Assembly: GCA_029448655.1 (NCBI GenBank)
Contig: JACCLO010000009.1
Location: forward strand, 1,736,001-1,800,000
Length of the DNA stretch: 64,000 nucleotides
Direction: 5' to 3'
Source of the DNA: Wolfiporia cocos
Lineage: Eukaryota > Basidiomycota > Agaricomycetes > Polyporales > Phaeolaceae
The notes under the pieces are model-generated. The model saw nothing but the letters and a program-made list of their open reading frames with translations. It was not told where the DNA came from and ran no database searches. Positions 1 through 11,831 of this stretch are shown here, piece after piece. Numbering within the stretch: position 1 is the stretch's first letter; the number at the start of each line of letters is the position of its first letter. Both the position numbers and the translations under genes were made by a program.

Positions 1-857
1 CAACAAGCTTTCCACTTCTCAGATTTGCTTACAAGGGTACATGTTCGCAGCGCGAAAAGTCATTCCTATCTACGGCTCAACTATGACGATGGTCAGTACT
101 GCATTGGGGTCTAAAAGCAAGTCTGTAGATGTGTCCCCGCGTGCGCCACAGCTGACGCTGATCGTGGGAGGACGACGTGAGCGGCCATCGCGTTGCCCAA
201 ATGCCAGCATGATACCGTTCAATCTGATTCTCGCACATGAGGCCTTGAGGCTCCAAGAAATCGAAATCGTAAACGTATCTCTGTCGTTCGCGGGCACAGT
301 TGTACAGGTGAAACGTTGAACATAAGGTAAACTGGACACAAACACAGAATACAGAAAGGCACCCTCATCACTACGCCACCACCGTCGTCGGCTGCTGCGG
401 GAATGGTGTCGCCGGCCGCAATGAGAGCATGTTGTCCTCCGGATACAATGTGTAACGGGCCATAGAGTCACGCAAGAGGATAGTCTCGGAGAACGCCTGT
501 ACAACAGAGGTGGGGCGGTGAGGAGGCGACAAGGAGAGAAGCGCGGCAGATGCCGCTGGAAGGAACAGGGTTAGCGCTCGAGCCCCGAAAGGCAACGTAG
601 CGCTGAAGTAGAGGGTAGCTTTTTACTAGTAGTTTTCTTTCTCGTCTTTGGTCTGTGCTCGTTATCTCTCGCTACGATCCGCCCGTACTTCTCTCGCCGT
701 TACAAGGAATAATCACTTACCTCGCACGAACGACGCTGAGAGCACTACGGGCTCACCTGAGCGAAGAGGGACCACGGTGAGTATTCACGGGTCTTCCTAC
801 ATTGTACGCTGGCCCCGCGTCGTCGTCGTATCCCGCGGACGTCTCCCATCACCCCTC
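1..857. other. No gene supported at left edge
   Basis: Short overlapping reading frames occur on both strands, but none shows a family motif, convincing splice sites or low-complexity coding bias. Part of it is presumably the 3' flank of the minus-strand kinase gene that stops at 858. Confidence 0.5.
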
Positions 858-3438
858 TTACCCTGAGGCGTTACACAATGCGTTTAGATGCTCATCCGCT
901 CTGCGCACGGCCAGCAAGTCCTTCAAAGCCGGTCGCTGCATTGGGTCCGCGTCCTGGAGACGTATTGCTATCTCGTTCAGATGCCCCAGCTCGCCCGGTT
1001 GTTCACAGTACATGAATGCGTGCAGGATCAGCTCGCCGACCGCCCAACGATCTGCACGAATGGGGCTGTAGTCGCCTTTGCCTACCTCCGGGGCCGTCCA
1101 ATCTTCCGTTCCAACAAACTCGCTGATTTGCTCTTCCGGGTCGTGCAGGCGCATCGCGCAGTCGTAGTCGATGATGTATAGTTTCTGTGCATCCGTGTCG
1201 ACAACAATGTTGGCTGTTTTCAGATCGAGGTAGGATATGTTATGGTCGTGTAGAAACGCAACACCTTCGATGAGCTGGTAGAGATAATCACAGAGAACGC
1301 TGGGAGCTGTCTCGACGATGAGCTCGGGGCGGTATTGCACGAACTTCGGCATCACCACGATGCACGTGTTAGTGCTTGCCACATCTATGATATCGACCAC
1401 AGGGATCGTGTGATTCTGTGGTCGGGAGCGCAGTTCAGGTGAGTTAAGGAGCCGAAGAAGTTGAAGCTCCGAGCTGCCTCTCTTCATAATCTTGACCACA
1501 AACTCGTCGTTGCAGCCTGCTTTCCGCGCTAAAGCGACATGGGGACGCTGAGATAATATCAGCGCTGAAAAGCAAAACAGTCACGAATACTCACATGGTA
1601 TACAGATGTAACAGTGTGGATGTTGAAAGACTTCAGCAATTGGGTGTGTTCTACAATTGTGCCTAAGCCTGAATTGCTGCCGCGTGCTGATTTCTTTGAT
1701 GGGTTCTGAGACTCGCTTTGATCCTTCCTTCTCCTGCTTGACAAGGAACGCAGGTGTAGGTCACGGAAACATTCGATCAATTTTTTCGGGACCCCTTTCC
1801 TTGCGAATCCAGACATCGTGCGCGGGAGTACATGCTGGCGATAATTGAAAAGTTCGAACGTGAGTCGCATGGCTTCTTCTTGGTTGGACATCGTGAATTT
1901 TCGCTCTTGAAGAATTTCGACCTTCCCATAAAGATTTGTCAGTCATGAGTGGCCAGAAAGAATGCCGTCTAACCTCCTCTTTGCCTGTATCACGTTGATA
2001 TACCAAGTACCGCTCCACCTTGAATTTACTGTTCAAGTAAAAGCAAACAAGGACAAACGAATCCTCGCTGCCATTGTCCTTCAGTACTGTTCCTTCCACA
2101 AGGTCTTTCTCGCGCAGCACATTCCCAACCCGAACGTAAACCGCAGCTTGCAACAGCATGCGGACTCGGTCAGTTTCACTTGCTGTGGATATGACCTCGC
2201 CAATGAGGACGGGAACATAGTCTTCTGTTTCCACGAAGAAGTCGCTCATTGGCTTGTAAATCCGCTGTTCGCTACTCAACGTGTCCTCTTGGACCAGCAT
2301 GCTGGGATGGGTTGCAACACCTCTGGGAGACAAGATTGACATACACGGGCTTGACGCGCATACAGGCTACTCACTTGTTGTAACGATATCCGTCTCTTTC
2401 GTAGCTGGCATCGTGGAACACGGCATCAACGAAATTGGCTGTGAGATAGCTGTCCTTGTAGTGGGATGACCGATATTTTGCGTTCGCGAGATCGACCTGC
2501 GAAGCAGACTCGATAGCCTTGCAGTATGCGAACAGTTCTTGCACAGTGACTTTATCTTCCACAGCGACTTCATCCCCCTCAGACATCGTTTCAAACAGTG
2601 TAGAGAGGAAGACTTCGCCCATTTTAGCCTCGAGCATCTTGTATTGTGACTGCCATTGACGATGAAAATACGGCTTCATAGTCAAGTTGATCACGTACCT
2701 CTGACTTGAGCGCTTCGGGGAGCTGCCGTCTCCTAGCAAATGTATCTATGACCCGCTTCAAGAACTTGGGTGTGCCTGAGTCGCTGAGCGGCGTTGACCA
2801 GGGGTCGTGTATATCACTATTGTGCGCAAAGGAGATCTTGTTCTCCTGAATGCCTAGGTCGGCCACTCGAAACACATTGAATTGGTTGACATAGAATAAG
2901 AGCTTTTTCTCCGACCCAATGTAATTTCTGATCTGTTTAAGCGCATACTCAGGCGAGGGACCTGGGTAACAGACATCAGTATTGCAGGATTGATATGAGT
3001 TCAGCGAGCACGACCCACGAGGCGCTCCGACAAGCACGATAACGTGCACTATATTATTGTTCCTCTGCTTGACTCCATCGCCGATGAGTTCATTCACGCT
3101 CTTGTATGGTGCCATCTCTGCTGCAATGGCGTCGAGGCGGCCATTAGCCGCATCAATCCACTCCTCCAGGACATTCTTCGCGTTGTTCTCATTGGGCAGT
3201 TCCTTGTTTGGCTGAGGACGCTGTGAGGGTCGTCAAAATGCGGCATGGGGTGGCCACATACCTTCCACAGAGTCAGCACCGATGAGTCCACTGCAAACCC
3301 GTTAGCTCGCATGTGTTGGCCGATGGCATCTCGCAATTGGGATATCCTAGTACCCACAGGAACATCGACATCACATGGGTTCGCTTTGCCATCGTTTCGA
3401 AGATACCAAACTGTGACCGTTGAGGTTGAGGATGACAT
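858..3438 (-). CDS. Crinkler-type (CRN) N-terminus fused to a protein kinase domain
   Basis: Seven exons close in one frame (3262-3438, 3019-3220, 2699-2961, 2375-2649, 1974-2322, 1604-1903, 858-1547; introns 41-70 nt) and give about 751 residues. Residues 1 to about 120 look like the ubiquitin-like head of fungal Crinklers: a beta-grasp start, the LTLWK motif at the end of exon 1, and a closing strand VHVIVLVGAP. The middle (about 120-520) is of unknown function. The last 230 residues are a kinase-like domain. VVKIMKR may be the lysine strand, and YLDLKTANIVV is the catalytic loop with Asp, Lys and Asn present. IIDYD replaces DFG, and APEV stands for APE. No glycine loop is obvious. The HRD His-Arg and DFG Phe-Gly are therefore lost while the acidic residues remain, so activity is open. 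No signal peptide is seen. In fungi such proteins are large lineage-specific families whose roles are mostly unknown; in oomycetes Crinklers act in host or non-self interactions. It is intact, beside a second CRN-like kinase and LINE debris. Confidence 0.85.
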
Positions 3439-3699
3439 GACTAGGAATCAGCTTGGTCGTGGAAGTTGAACCGGCTGAGCGCCTGCATGTGGCGTCTCTA
3501 ATCGATTCAAAAGTCAAGTCCTGCCCTCAAGTGATCGAGTATGCTTTCTGCGAGAGACAACCATTTATACCCCGCAGTATGTACATGTGCGGCAGCTAAC
3601 TAGAGCCACGGTGGAAATAAAGAGTTAGGTGGAATACAGTGGGGTGGGGTGTTCGTTTATGTGGGATAGGTAGCATTGTGGTCATTTCCAGTAACGGCG

Positions 3700-4062
3700 G
3701 GTAGAAAGGTTTACCCTGGGTCGAAAATGATGGGTGGCACGTCTTGCTTGAGGAAAGCACACGATTGTTTGAGGAAGTCAAGGATAGCTCGCCATCCGCG
3801 CACGGTGCGTTGTATCTTGCGTGTTGGTGTAAAGGGCAACGTAACAGAACGTGTCGTCGTGTTTGTAAAGTGTGTGAGTCGCATGGACAAGTAGTGTTCT
3901 GAAGGGACGAGACGTTGGTAGTATTCGCCAATGAAGGCGTGTCCAGCATTGGACGAGACGTTGGAGGTGACGGTTGTCGGAGAATTTACGTATCATCGGG
4001 TGAAGCGTGTAACTCGGTAGAGAGGTGATTGCGTATCGGGATGCGATCTGCGAGCGAGACAC
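3700..4062 (-). mobile_element. Decayed LINE fragment (C-terminal RT/RNase H tail)
   Basis: The minus strand carries pieces typical of the very C-terminus of fungal non-LTR retrotransposon polyproteins. First comes GHAFIGEYYQRL (near 3945-3900), then in another frame a Cys-His cluster TCPCDSHTLQTRRHVLLRCP (about 3890-3830), then in a third a tail DFLKQSCAFLK followed by IFDPG and a stop (about 3780-3715). The pieces are in the expected order but shifted between frames, so this is a relic. No endonuclease or polymerase domain is nearby. Family knowledge supports the assignment; the exact clade cannot be told. Confidence 0.7.
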
Positions 4063-4720
4063 GGAGTTCTTTGAGGTGACAATACGGCAAAAGATCTAGG
4101 TCTTCGAGAACTTATGTGACATCGAAATGATTAGCAAAAAAAACCTGTACAGGACACACGGCATAGCTTCTCGAGAGGGGATTCATCCGCCGATAGCACG
4201 CTGGAGTCCCACCAGAAGCCGCGGAGGCGCAGGTTGAAAGGATGCGCGAGCAGCATCTCCAAAAGGTGACAGAACATGCGACTCTTTTCCCGTAGCCCTA
4301 GTCTTCGAAGGTTGAGCCTTGCTGTGTTCCTCATTCGTCATCAGACTCCATGGAGGATCTCCGTGTGCTCCTTACTTGTCCCAAGGTTTCGTGGCGAGCG
4401 CCGGCCCTGCCGGAACCGACGCTACCGTTATGATGCCAGTCTTCGTCCAACCGAATAAGAGTGATCCTCTGAACTCTGGACGAGTTCTCGAGTAACATGG
4501 TAACGTTGCCAGCAACTAGACTGATAATGTTCCTTTCCGGAACATCTTTGGTTTGGCAGGCTGAGCTCAATGTCAGCTACATGCTCCCCTTAGGCAATGC
4601 TGAAGTGAGAGAATGCGATGCAGCAGCTGCGAGCAGGTCTAACGACTGGGAGAAAGGGAAGTGGATCGGTCAGGCTAGTGTAATATTATCCTCGGCCGCT
4701 AGTGGCGTTTTTCCATGAGA
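4063..4720. other. Intergenic, no gene seen
   Basis: Contains only short frames without motifs. It lies between the LINE relic and the stop of the second kinase gene and may hold further degraded retroelement sequence. Confidence 0.4.
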
Positions 4721-6610
4721 CTACCGGTTTGTAACACTCGTCAAGCTGTTTTGAGCCACAGACAATTTCGGTTGACAAGCAACCCACAACATCTCCAACA
4801 TCTCCCTATCGTGCTCCTTCCGCATGACACCATAGCGCCCCATCCCCCGAGCCCACTCATCCACATGCTGGTGATTCAGTGTAGTTGGGTACCTGTCCTT
4901 CTCGTCGGTGTCAGCCCAGTCATAGTCTAACAGAACCCCAGATGTCTTCGACTCGTCGCGAACACACAAGATGTTTGGCATACGAAGGTCCCCAAAGACG
5001 AGGTCGGCTTCATGGAGTTTCCTGATCGCCGACTGAACGTCTTCATAGACTTCATACGGGATACCGTCCTTTCTCTGCGACAGGGTCCACGCAGTCCCGC
5101 CTTTCACGCGCTCCATTACGACCATGTAGAGGCCGCCCATGACACGGGAACACGGACAGAGCTTCGGCGCAAGGCCAGAGTTGGCGAGGAGACGGTGTGC
5201 GTCGGCGTTGTACCTCTCTGTGAACTTCACGACGACTTCGTTTTCGCCCCCGCGCCCGTCGGCGTCTGACAAAGTCGCGACAAACAGTCCCGAGCGGCGC
5301 TCCTCGTCGGATTTTGCCACCAGGTATAGTTCGCCTGTGCGCGTCATCCTATGTGTGAAGGTCAAAGCCAGAATGGGCTCTCCTTCTTGATGGATCGGTG
5401 ACGGAAAGAGGCCGTACGGTAGAGGCGGTTCTCTGGAGTGAGTAGAAGTCCAATCCCAACCTTTGAGAGAAGGGGGCGCTCGGATGAACGCCTCCTACGA
5501 AGACCGCACCCGCGACCTCCAAGAAGTCGCCCATCAGCCCTATCAAGATGACGAGCGCGTTCGTTGACTTTCTCCACTTCACATGTTGTCAACACACGGG
5601 TTCAGCGATGAATCTGACACTCAGCATACCTCGTTCATCGCAACGATCTTGCTGTAAGACAGCGCTGCTTGCAGCGTGGCGTCGCCCTCAAGACCAAACT
5701 CGTTCTTCAGTTCGATAACAACAAAGGGGAAAGAATCCTTTCTCCAAATCGCACCAGGCTTGCATTGAGGAGAGTCGGCCACCATTCGGCATGAGCGCGC
5801 ATGATAGCGTGCAGATGACTGCGAATGGGGATTTGTCTGCTGTTCTCGCCATCGTATGCCGCCACGAACAAGTGAACCTGGCCAATCAGAGTGGGGTTGG
5901 GGATCAGATCATCAAGGTCCTCATCAATGTGAAGGAGATGGGAGTCGAGGCGTGCCAAAGTGGCATCGTGGAAGGAAAGCGGCAGATCATAGTTAAGGTG
6001 AGGTCGCCCGGCGTGAATGATCCCGGTGTCCTGACGAAGGACATTTGACGGCCTGCGGACGCCTTCCGAAGGTGAAAGTTCCTTGGCAATGCCTTTCACA
6101 GTGTCTTCACAAGCTATAATGTGGTCCACACGACGCAGAACACATCACAAGCAAGCGATCTGCGCACCGTCGAGGGCGAACTTGTTCATGCGCTCAGCTC
6201 GATCGGCCACCATGCCAAGGCCCTCTTCGACTAGGAAACGCACGATTAATGCTGCAGTCTCTTGATGATGAATGGACCACGCGCACCGTCCTCATCAACA
6301 ATGAGGATGTGAATTCGACCGTTGGGTACGCCTTCAAAAATATGACCAATAATGTCGTATTCGTCAATCTGTACACCTTGTTCATGAAGGTTGAAGCGCA
6401 GCCATTCTTGAGCGTGGGCAAGCGTCGCAGAGGGGGGATTGAGACGGATATCTGGGGGCTGTTAGACATTAATGTAAGGATACGTGCATCGTTGGTTGCC
6501 AGGCTGATCCTGCCGTGTATAGATTCTAGGGATCTTGATGCCCTTATCCTCCTCGACGGAGGATGGAAGCAAGGAGAGTATCGCCTGTGACGGAAATCGT
6601 CGCTTTCCAT
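4721..6610 (-). CDS. Second CRN-like kinase protein, exon structure partly unresolved
   Basis: Three coding blocks are clear. At 6430-6250 a segment reads AHAQEWLRFNLHEQG then IIGHIFEGVP and RIHILIVDED, matching the end of the Crinkler ubiquitin-like head. At 6129-5640 a middle block reads GRPHLNYDLPLSFHDATLA and then FGLEGDATLQAALSYSK. At 5600-4721 comes a hydrophobic stretch (LVILIGLMGDFLEVAGAVFV) and a kinase domain. The kinase has VVVKFTERYN, LAPKLCPC, GLYMVVME, LVFGDLRMPNIL as catalytic loop (Asp and Asn kept, Lys replaced by Arg) and VLLDYDWAD in place of DFG, a signature common in basidiomycete CRN-associated kinases. The start (about 6610) and two junctions (near 6460 and 5440) could not be closed with ordinary introns, so the gene may be mildly damaged or alternatively spliced. 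It differs clearly in sequence from its neighbour at 858-3438, so it is not a recent duplicate. Confidence 0.65.
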
Positions 6611-7502
6611 GGCGTAGTTGGATGAGGGTAATAGAGAACCAGACGTGATGGTGATGGTGTAGTAGAATTAGAGTGAACATGGATGGCTGTGGGACCTTGT
6701 GGTGGCCGCCCGCATTATAAATTCCGGTTCACTGCAGTAGGCGCGTCGACGCAAAGAGCAAAACATGTCAGCTGAAGGGCCCGTTTCCTCTAACCCTTCC
6801 AAATACGGAGCTCGATCATGGCTTCTTCCCGATGCCTGCTTACGTTGTTCCCATTCCAGGTTTTGGCTACAAACGTCCCCGTGTGGCCTGGGATACATAC
6901 GATGCCCCATGTAGGGAAAAGCAGGCTTGTAAGGCCTGCAAGAGGTTCTGGAATAAGCAGTATACTGAGTTGTTTCCATGCTTTGATTGCTGAAAGTTCT
7001 GTGGTGGTCTCGCGCTGTTTGAACGCGAGTGATAATGAAGGGAGAACTTGAAAGTCCCTGCCAGTCCGAACAACCGAAGCCCTCCCCCAATGGAATAGCA
7101 GATCGGAATTTGGGATAGCCGGTGACAACCAGCGATCTGTGCTGTTCACAAAACAGAAATTCATTGGACAGACTGCACTGGGGAAAATGCGAACAACTCG
7201 GTTAGCCGTCCGTATCAAATTCGCTTGATTAGCGCCCATTTCCGGACAGGATCGAATCCGTGGGAATTTGTCTTCGCGGCCTGAACATTGTTAACTGAAC
7301 AGGTGCGTGAATGGTTCAACCCCCTTCACCTCGCCGCTTGTCGCAATCGAGGGATGTTTCTGATAGTCAATACAATGACAGGCGAAGCTTTCGAGTCTGG
7401 TGCGAGGGCCCGCGCGTTTTACGTGGCCGAAGAGCAAGACGCGAACTCACGGCGACATTAGCCGCAACTCTTTCTGACACCGCCCACACGCGCAGGTCAC
7501 AT
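6611..7502. other. Intergenic; one unrecognised minus-strand frame
   Basis: A 149-codon minus-strand frame (6790-7239) has no recognisable motif. It could be a small gene or chance. The right end is the upstream region of the plus-strand glycosylase. Confidence 0.3.
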
Positions 7503-9642
7503 ATGCCCAAGAAACGCATCCGCGAGTCAGAGGACGATTTTGCGGATGACAGCGACGGGGCGTACGAACCCACCGCTAAAAAAGCCGCCAGGAGCGGTGG
7601 GAACGTCCGGCGGGGCGCGAACAAAGGCCGCCTCGAAACTAAGTGTTCCAAGCTAAGGTCCACTCGTGCAGCGCGGGGAGGCACGGCCGAGGGTGCTACC
7701 ACAGAGCTAGCGGAGCCCAAGCAGCACGCGGTCGCTCTCCATTCAATTATCGATGCCGGCCCGCTGCGACAGGCGCTCCTCGGATGGTATGCAGGCGTGC
7801 ACGCAGCCCGGGGCATGCCTTGGCGCAAGCCATACGACCCTGCACTAGATGACGAGGGGCGGGCACAGAGAGCGTATGAGGTCCTCACGGCCCCGCACCC
7901 CGGCCCAATCCGCACTGACCCGGGCACTCGATCGCACAGGTCTGGATATCAGAGATCATGTTGCAGCAGACACAGGTTGCGACCGTGATCCCCTACTACA
8001 CCAGGTGGATGGAACGGCGAGTGACAGGATCCATCGCGCTTCCCCTTCTGCTGATGGTGCCATCCACACAGATATCCGACGATCAGAGACCTCGTAAGTA
8101 TCAGCTCGGGGCGTGGCGCGCGCGCAAGCATTGTTGACGGACGCCGGGCAGGCCGCGTCGGATATCGAGACTGTGAACGGTCTATGGAAGGGATTGGGCT
8201 ACTACTCCCGCGCCGCCCGTCTGCTCAAAGGCGCACAGCTGGCAGTCTCCGAGCTCGGGGGACGCCTCCCGGACAACGCACGCGAGATGGAGGCGACGAT
8301 TCCGGGCATAGGACGGTATAGTGCCGGTGCCATTTGCTCGATCGCCTACAACGAATGCGTGCCTGTCGTAAGTCCATCTCCCTGCGCCATTCAATTGTTG
8401 ATATCTATTCACTGTTCAACTCCGCGGGCGCCCGACGTGCGTGGCCGCTGCTTCTAGCTGGACGGAAACGTGCACCGCCTTCTTAGCCGCGTCCTCGCAC
8501 TCCACGCTCCGCCAAAGGCAAAACAGACCCTGGACTTTCTGTGGAAGGGTGCCACCGTGATTGTAGAAAATAGCACTCGGCCGGGGGATGTGAACCAGGC
8601 GCTGATCGAACTGGGGTCCACGGTCTGCAAGGTCCGTGATCCCCAGTGCGGCTCTTGCCCCCTGCAGGCGTGGTGCGGGGCGCACAGGCTGCAGGAGGGC
8701 GCTGCTCGTCGGGAGGTGAGCACGGCCGCCCGTGCGCGCACGGCCGCATCGGTTCGCTGAGCCGACCTTCGCAGGAGCGGGAAGATGCAGCGTCGGACGC
8801 GGTGCCCGTGCTCACTGTGCCCGATATTGAGGAACTCTGCACGGTCTGCGAACCGCTGCCTGCCGGGGCGCAGGTGACCTGCTATCCCATGAAAGCCGAG
8901 AAGAAGAAGGTCCGCGAGGAAGTTGATATAGTGAACGTTATCGAGTGGCGTCGCGGCACTGATGGCGGACGATTCTTTCTGCTCGCCCGGCGCCCAGAAG
9001 GCGGTAAGTTACGGGGGGACGCTTCTAGCTCTGCCATCTCGAACGACTATCTACTGCCCACACGCCCGCGCTGACCGCTTCGTGCCCAGGTCTGCTGGCC
9101 GGCCTGCACGAATTTCCCACCGCGCCCTGCGTCCCTGTGACCACGTCTTCTGCGGCGCAAATCGAGATCGCGCACGGCGTGCTGTCTGATTTCCTCGCGT
9201 CCGCTCCCAAGCCGTGCGCAAGAACCTCGGGGCATCAGCGCGACGGGGAACATTCCGACGCGGAGCTCGCGCCTGCGCTGCGGATCGTAAAAATCGCGCC
9301 AGCCGGGGATGTCGCCCACGCCTTCTCCCACATCAGGAAGACGTATCGGGTGCAGTGGGTCCTTTTGGAAGGCGGCGGTCACGACCCGCCGGCCGTCGCC
9401 TCCGCACGCAGGGGAGCGTCTGCGGCCGCACGGCCGCGCAGGCGGACCGCAACGGCGGCGGACGCGGCAGCCGCGCTGCGGGCACCGGTGCAGGCGGCGT
9501 GGACGCCGCTGGCGGACGTCGCGCACGCCAAGTGAGTCTCTGTCCTGTGCGCGTCGCGCCGCTGACCGCCGCGCGCAGCATCGGCACGGGCGTGCTCAAG
9601 GTCTGGACGCGGGTGCGCGCGCTGTGGGACGAGGACGGCTAG
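7503..9642 (+). CDS. Adenine DNA glycosylase (MutY/MUTYH family)
   Basis: Removes adenine mispaired with 8-oxoguanine in base excision repair, in nucleus and/or mitochondria. Eight exons (7503-7880, 7940-8016, 8072-8093, 8152-8367, 8458-8715, 8775-9003, 9090-9531, 9579-9642) close to 561 residues. The first about 100 residues are basic and low complexity (KKRIRE, possibly a nuclear signal). The catalytic domain shows [15 protein letters not shown] (with the catalytic Glu), GLGYYSRA, the helix-hairpin-helix [12 protein letters not shown], and LDGNVHR with the catalytic Asp. The iron-sulfur loop is C-x6-C-x2-C-x5-C ([17 protein letters not shown]). The C-terminal Nudix-like 8-oxoG recognition domain has [10 protein letters not shown] and [12 protein letters not shown]. 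The start is chosen at the ATG that opens the basic segment; an in-frame ATG lies upstream at 7311. Intron 2 has a GC donor and exon 3 is only 22 nt. The 3' half is very GC-rich. Confidence 0.95.
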
Positions 9643-10359
9643 GCGAGCGGCCCACGCGGATATCGACGCGCGTCGGCGACCGGCGCGCGCCGCCCGTGCC
9701 CAGGAGGCACGTAATGTAACTATATCCGGCACTGGTGTGTGCTGCACATGGGCCTCGCCCGTGCGCCCGTCTATCACGCTACGCGGTGGCGGGAGTATTA
9801 TGTTCCACTCTCCCGGCGTGTGCCAGCACCGTCTTCGCAATGCAGTCAGAGTCGCTGCGTGACAGCCCGCGTGCGCTGCATCCCCGTCCCCCGCTGTGTC
9901 CGTCCGATGCCCCTTCAAGCGAATCAACATATATGTGAAAGCAGCCGGCGCGCTTCGCCGGCCCGTGTCTGCCTTGACAGAAACTGTCGTCCTATTAGGC
10001 GATGGTACGTACATGTGCAGGCCACTCCCGATTATTACAGGTAGATATACATGCACCGCGGTGGTAGTGTAGCAATGGGCACCGCCTGCCAGCGCAGGCG
10101 GCGATGATCCTGGCAGCGTGAATATGCAGATGTGCGGACAGCAGCGGGCGCGGGATACACAATATAAGCTGTAGAGTACATGTACACGTTGGGGTATGTT
10201 CATCCATGTAAGGGGTCGGGTCCAGTCGTTTAATCGTGGGGCGTCGCGAGCGACGCGAGTGATTTTGACGCGTGTCGGCGCGCCTTCGGCAAGGATCGCG
10301 CAGCGGAGCCGGACAACGCTAGGCTCCGCGGCGCGCCCCGAGCGGCAGGCCCGCGGCGC
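9643..10359. other. Convergent 3' flanks, no gene
   Basis: Lies between the stops of the convergent glycosylase and WOPR genes. A long min-strand frame covering 9379-10203 runs into the glycosylase exon and is a GC-rich shadow. No motif is seen. Confidence 0.6.
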
Positions 10360-11783
10360 TCACCACGCCTCCGTGCCGACGCGCACGGGGATCCGCGGCC
10401 TGAGCTCCTCCGCGGCGAGGCGGTCGCAGCCGGCGGCGAGCGCGCGGGGGACGCCCGCGCCGGACGCGACGAAGCGGCGGAGGAGCTGCTCGTCGACGGG
10501 GTCGCGCGCGGGGCGCGCGGTGCCCTCGAGGACGTCGAGCGGGACGAGCTGGAGCGCGGCGCGCGCGGGCGCGGGCCTGGGCTGCGGGGACGGCGGCGCG
10601 GGGTCCGGCTCGGACGCGGAGGACGCGGTCGAGGACGAGAAGCTGAGCACCGGGGAGGGGTCGCGGTACGCGTGCAGGCCGGCGTCGTGGAGGGTGGGGA
10701 TGCGCGCCGCGAAGGGCGTCTGCACGGGCGCGGGGGGCGCGCGGGGGGCGGGCGGCGTGCGGGGCGCGTACACGTACGCGCTCGGGCCCGCGTGGGACAG
10801 GGGCGGCATGTAGGGCGGGTAGCGCGCGGGCGGGGCGCCGGCGTCGAGCGCGAACTGGGCGAGGCCGTGCGCGGAGGGCGGCATGCCGAGCCCCCAGTCC
10901 GCCGCGGAGGGCATCTCGTCGCCCGAGTTGTTCTCGCTGCGCTTCGCCTTGCTCGCGCGCGCGCTCTTGAACCAGCCGTCGGGGACGACGACGTCGCCGA
11001 CGCCGGGGTACTCGTCGATGGTGCCCAGGCTGTCGAGGGTGTTTTGGCTGAAGTAGGCGGCTGTGCAGACGGTCAGCGCGCGGGCCACGCCACGGGGAGG
11101 AAGTGGCGCCGTACTCAGGTGCCATTTGCGGGTGACGCCTCGAGGCCGGTCTTCGGGGAGGGACACATGCACGCTGTACGTCTGCTTGATAAGGCGCTCT
11201 GACTCTGAGCGCGAGAAGGGCGTGCTTCCCGGGCGGGACTCGCGCCGTCTGGGAAGATATCAAGTGAGAAAGATGATCAGATGTGGCGGTGGGATGTGAT
11301 ATCCACCTCATCATGTTCGCCCAGCGCGCGGACGGGTGTGACGGGTCCTCGTTGACCTCGGTCTCCCGCTGGTGATAGAAGAGGAACTCCTGCAGGTGCG
11401 GTCAGCGCAGCGCGGGCGGGGGGTGGAGGGAGCACGCACGTCGCGCACACGACTGGGCCCCCAGCCCATGCCGTCCGTCCTGTGGGGTCTCGTGAGCAGG
11501 CGGGGCGGGGGCAGCACAGGGGGCGCACCATCGCTCCATGCCCATGCCGGTCGCCTCTGAGTTTGCGCAGCGCTCTTCCCACACGTAGACGTTGCCCGAG
11601 ATGATCCTGGGGGCGGTGTGAGACAAATGCGGGTGACGGGATCTGTGCTGCTCACGCCCTGCGCTCCTCGGCGTCGAGGCGGCGGGTGGTCATGGGGAGG
11701 ACGGTGCGCGCGACGGCGTAGAAGATCTGGCAGGCGTCGCGGGTGGAGCGGATGCGCACGTTCTGGAGCGTGGGCTGCTGCAT
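10360..11783 (-). CDS. WOPR-domain transcription factor (Gti1/Pac2 family)
   Basis: Six exons (11656-11783, 11529-11606, 11440-11479, 11307-11389, 11115-11248, 10360-11060) close to 387 residues. The N-terminal WOPR DNA-binding domain is clear. The first half has IRSTRDACQIFYAV, LPMTTRRLDAEERR, SGNVYVWEE, RWTDGMGWGPSRVRD and EFLFYHQRE. The second half has LIKQTYSVHV, RGVTRKWHLTAYFSQ and IDEYPGV. The C-terminal about 200 residues are Pro/Ala/Ser-rich and disordered, as usual. WOPR proteins (Wor1, Ryp1, Gti1, Pac2) are master switches of morphology, sexual development and gluconate or cAMP-independent control. The start at 11783 is preferred over an in-frame ATG at 11855, because a TATA box lies between them. 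The coding region is extremely GC-rich at the 3' end. Confidence 0.93.
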
Positions 11784-11824
11784 GGCGGGCGGGGGCGGGT
11801 GGGGGACAGGAGGGGGGCGAGCGG

Positions 11825-11831
11825 TTATATA
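11825..11831 (-). promoter_or_regulatory. TATA box of the WOPR gene
   Basis: The minus strand reads TATATAA 42-48 nt upstream of the chosen ATG. This predicts transcription starting near 11800 and a very short leader, and it supports the downstream start codon. Confidence 0.55.

Noticed and set aside
9379..10203. 274-codon minus-strand frame
   Set aside because: It overlaps the MutY C-terminal exons on the opposite strand and has no motif; a GC-bias shadow.
10319..11314. 331-codon minus-strand frame over the WOPR gene
   Set aside because: It is an Arg/Pro/Ala-rich shadow in another frame of the GC-rich WOPR last exon; the WOPR frame has the conserved domain and closing splice sites.
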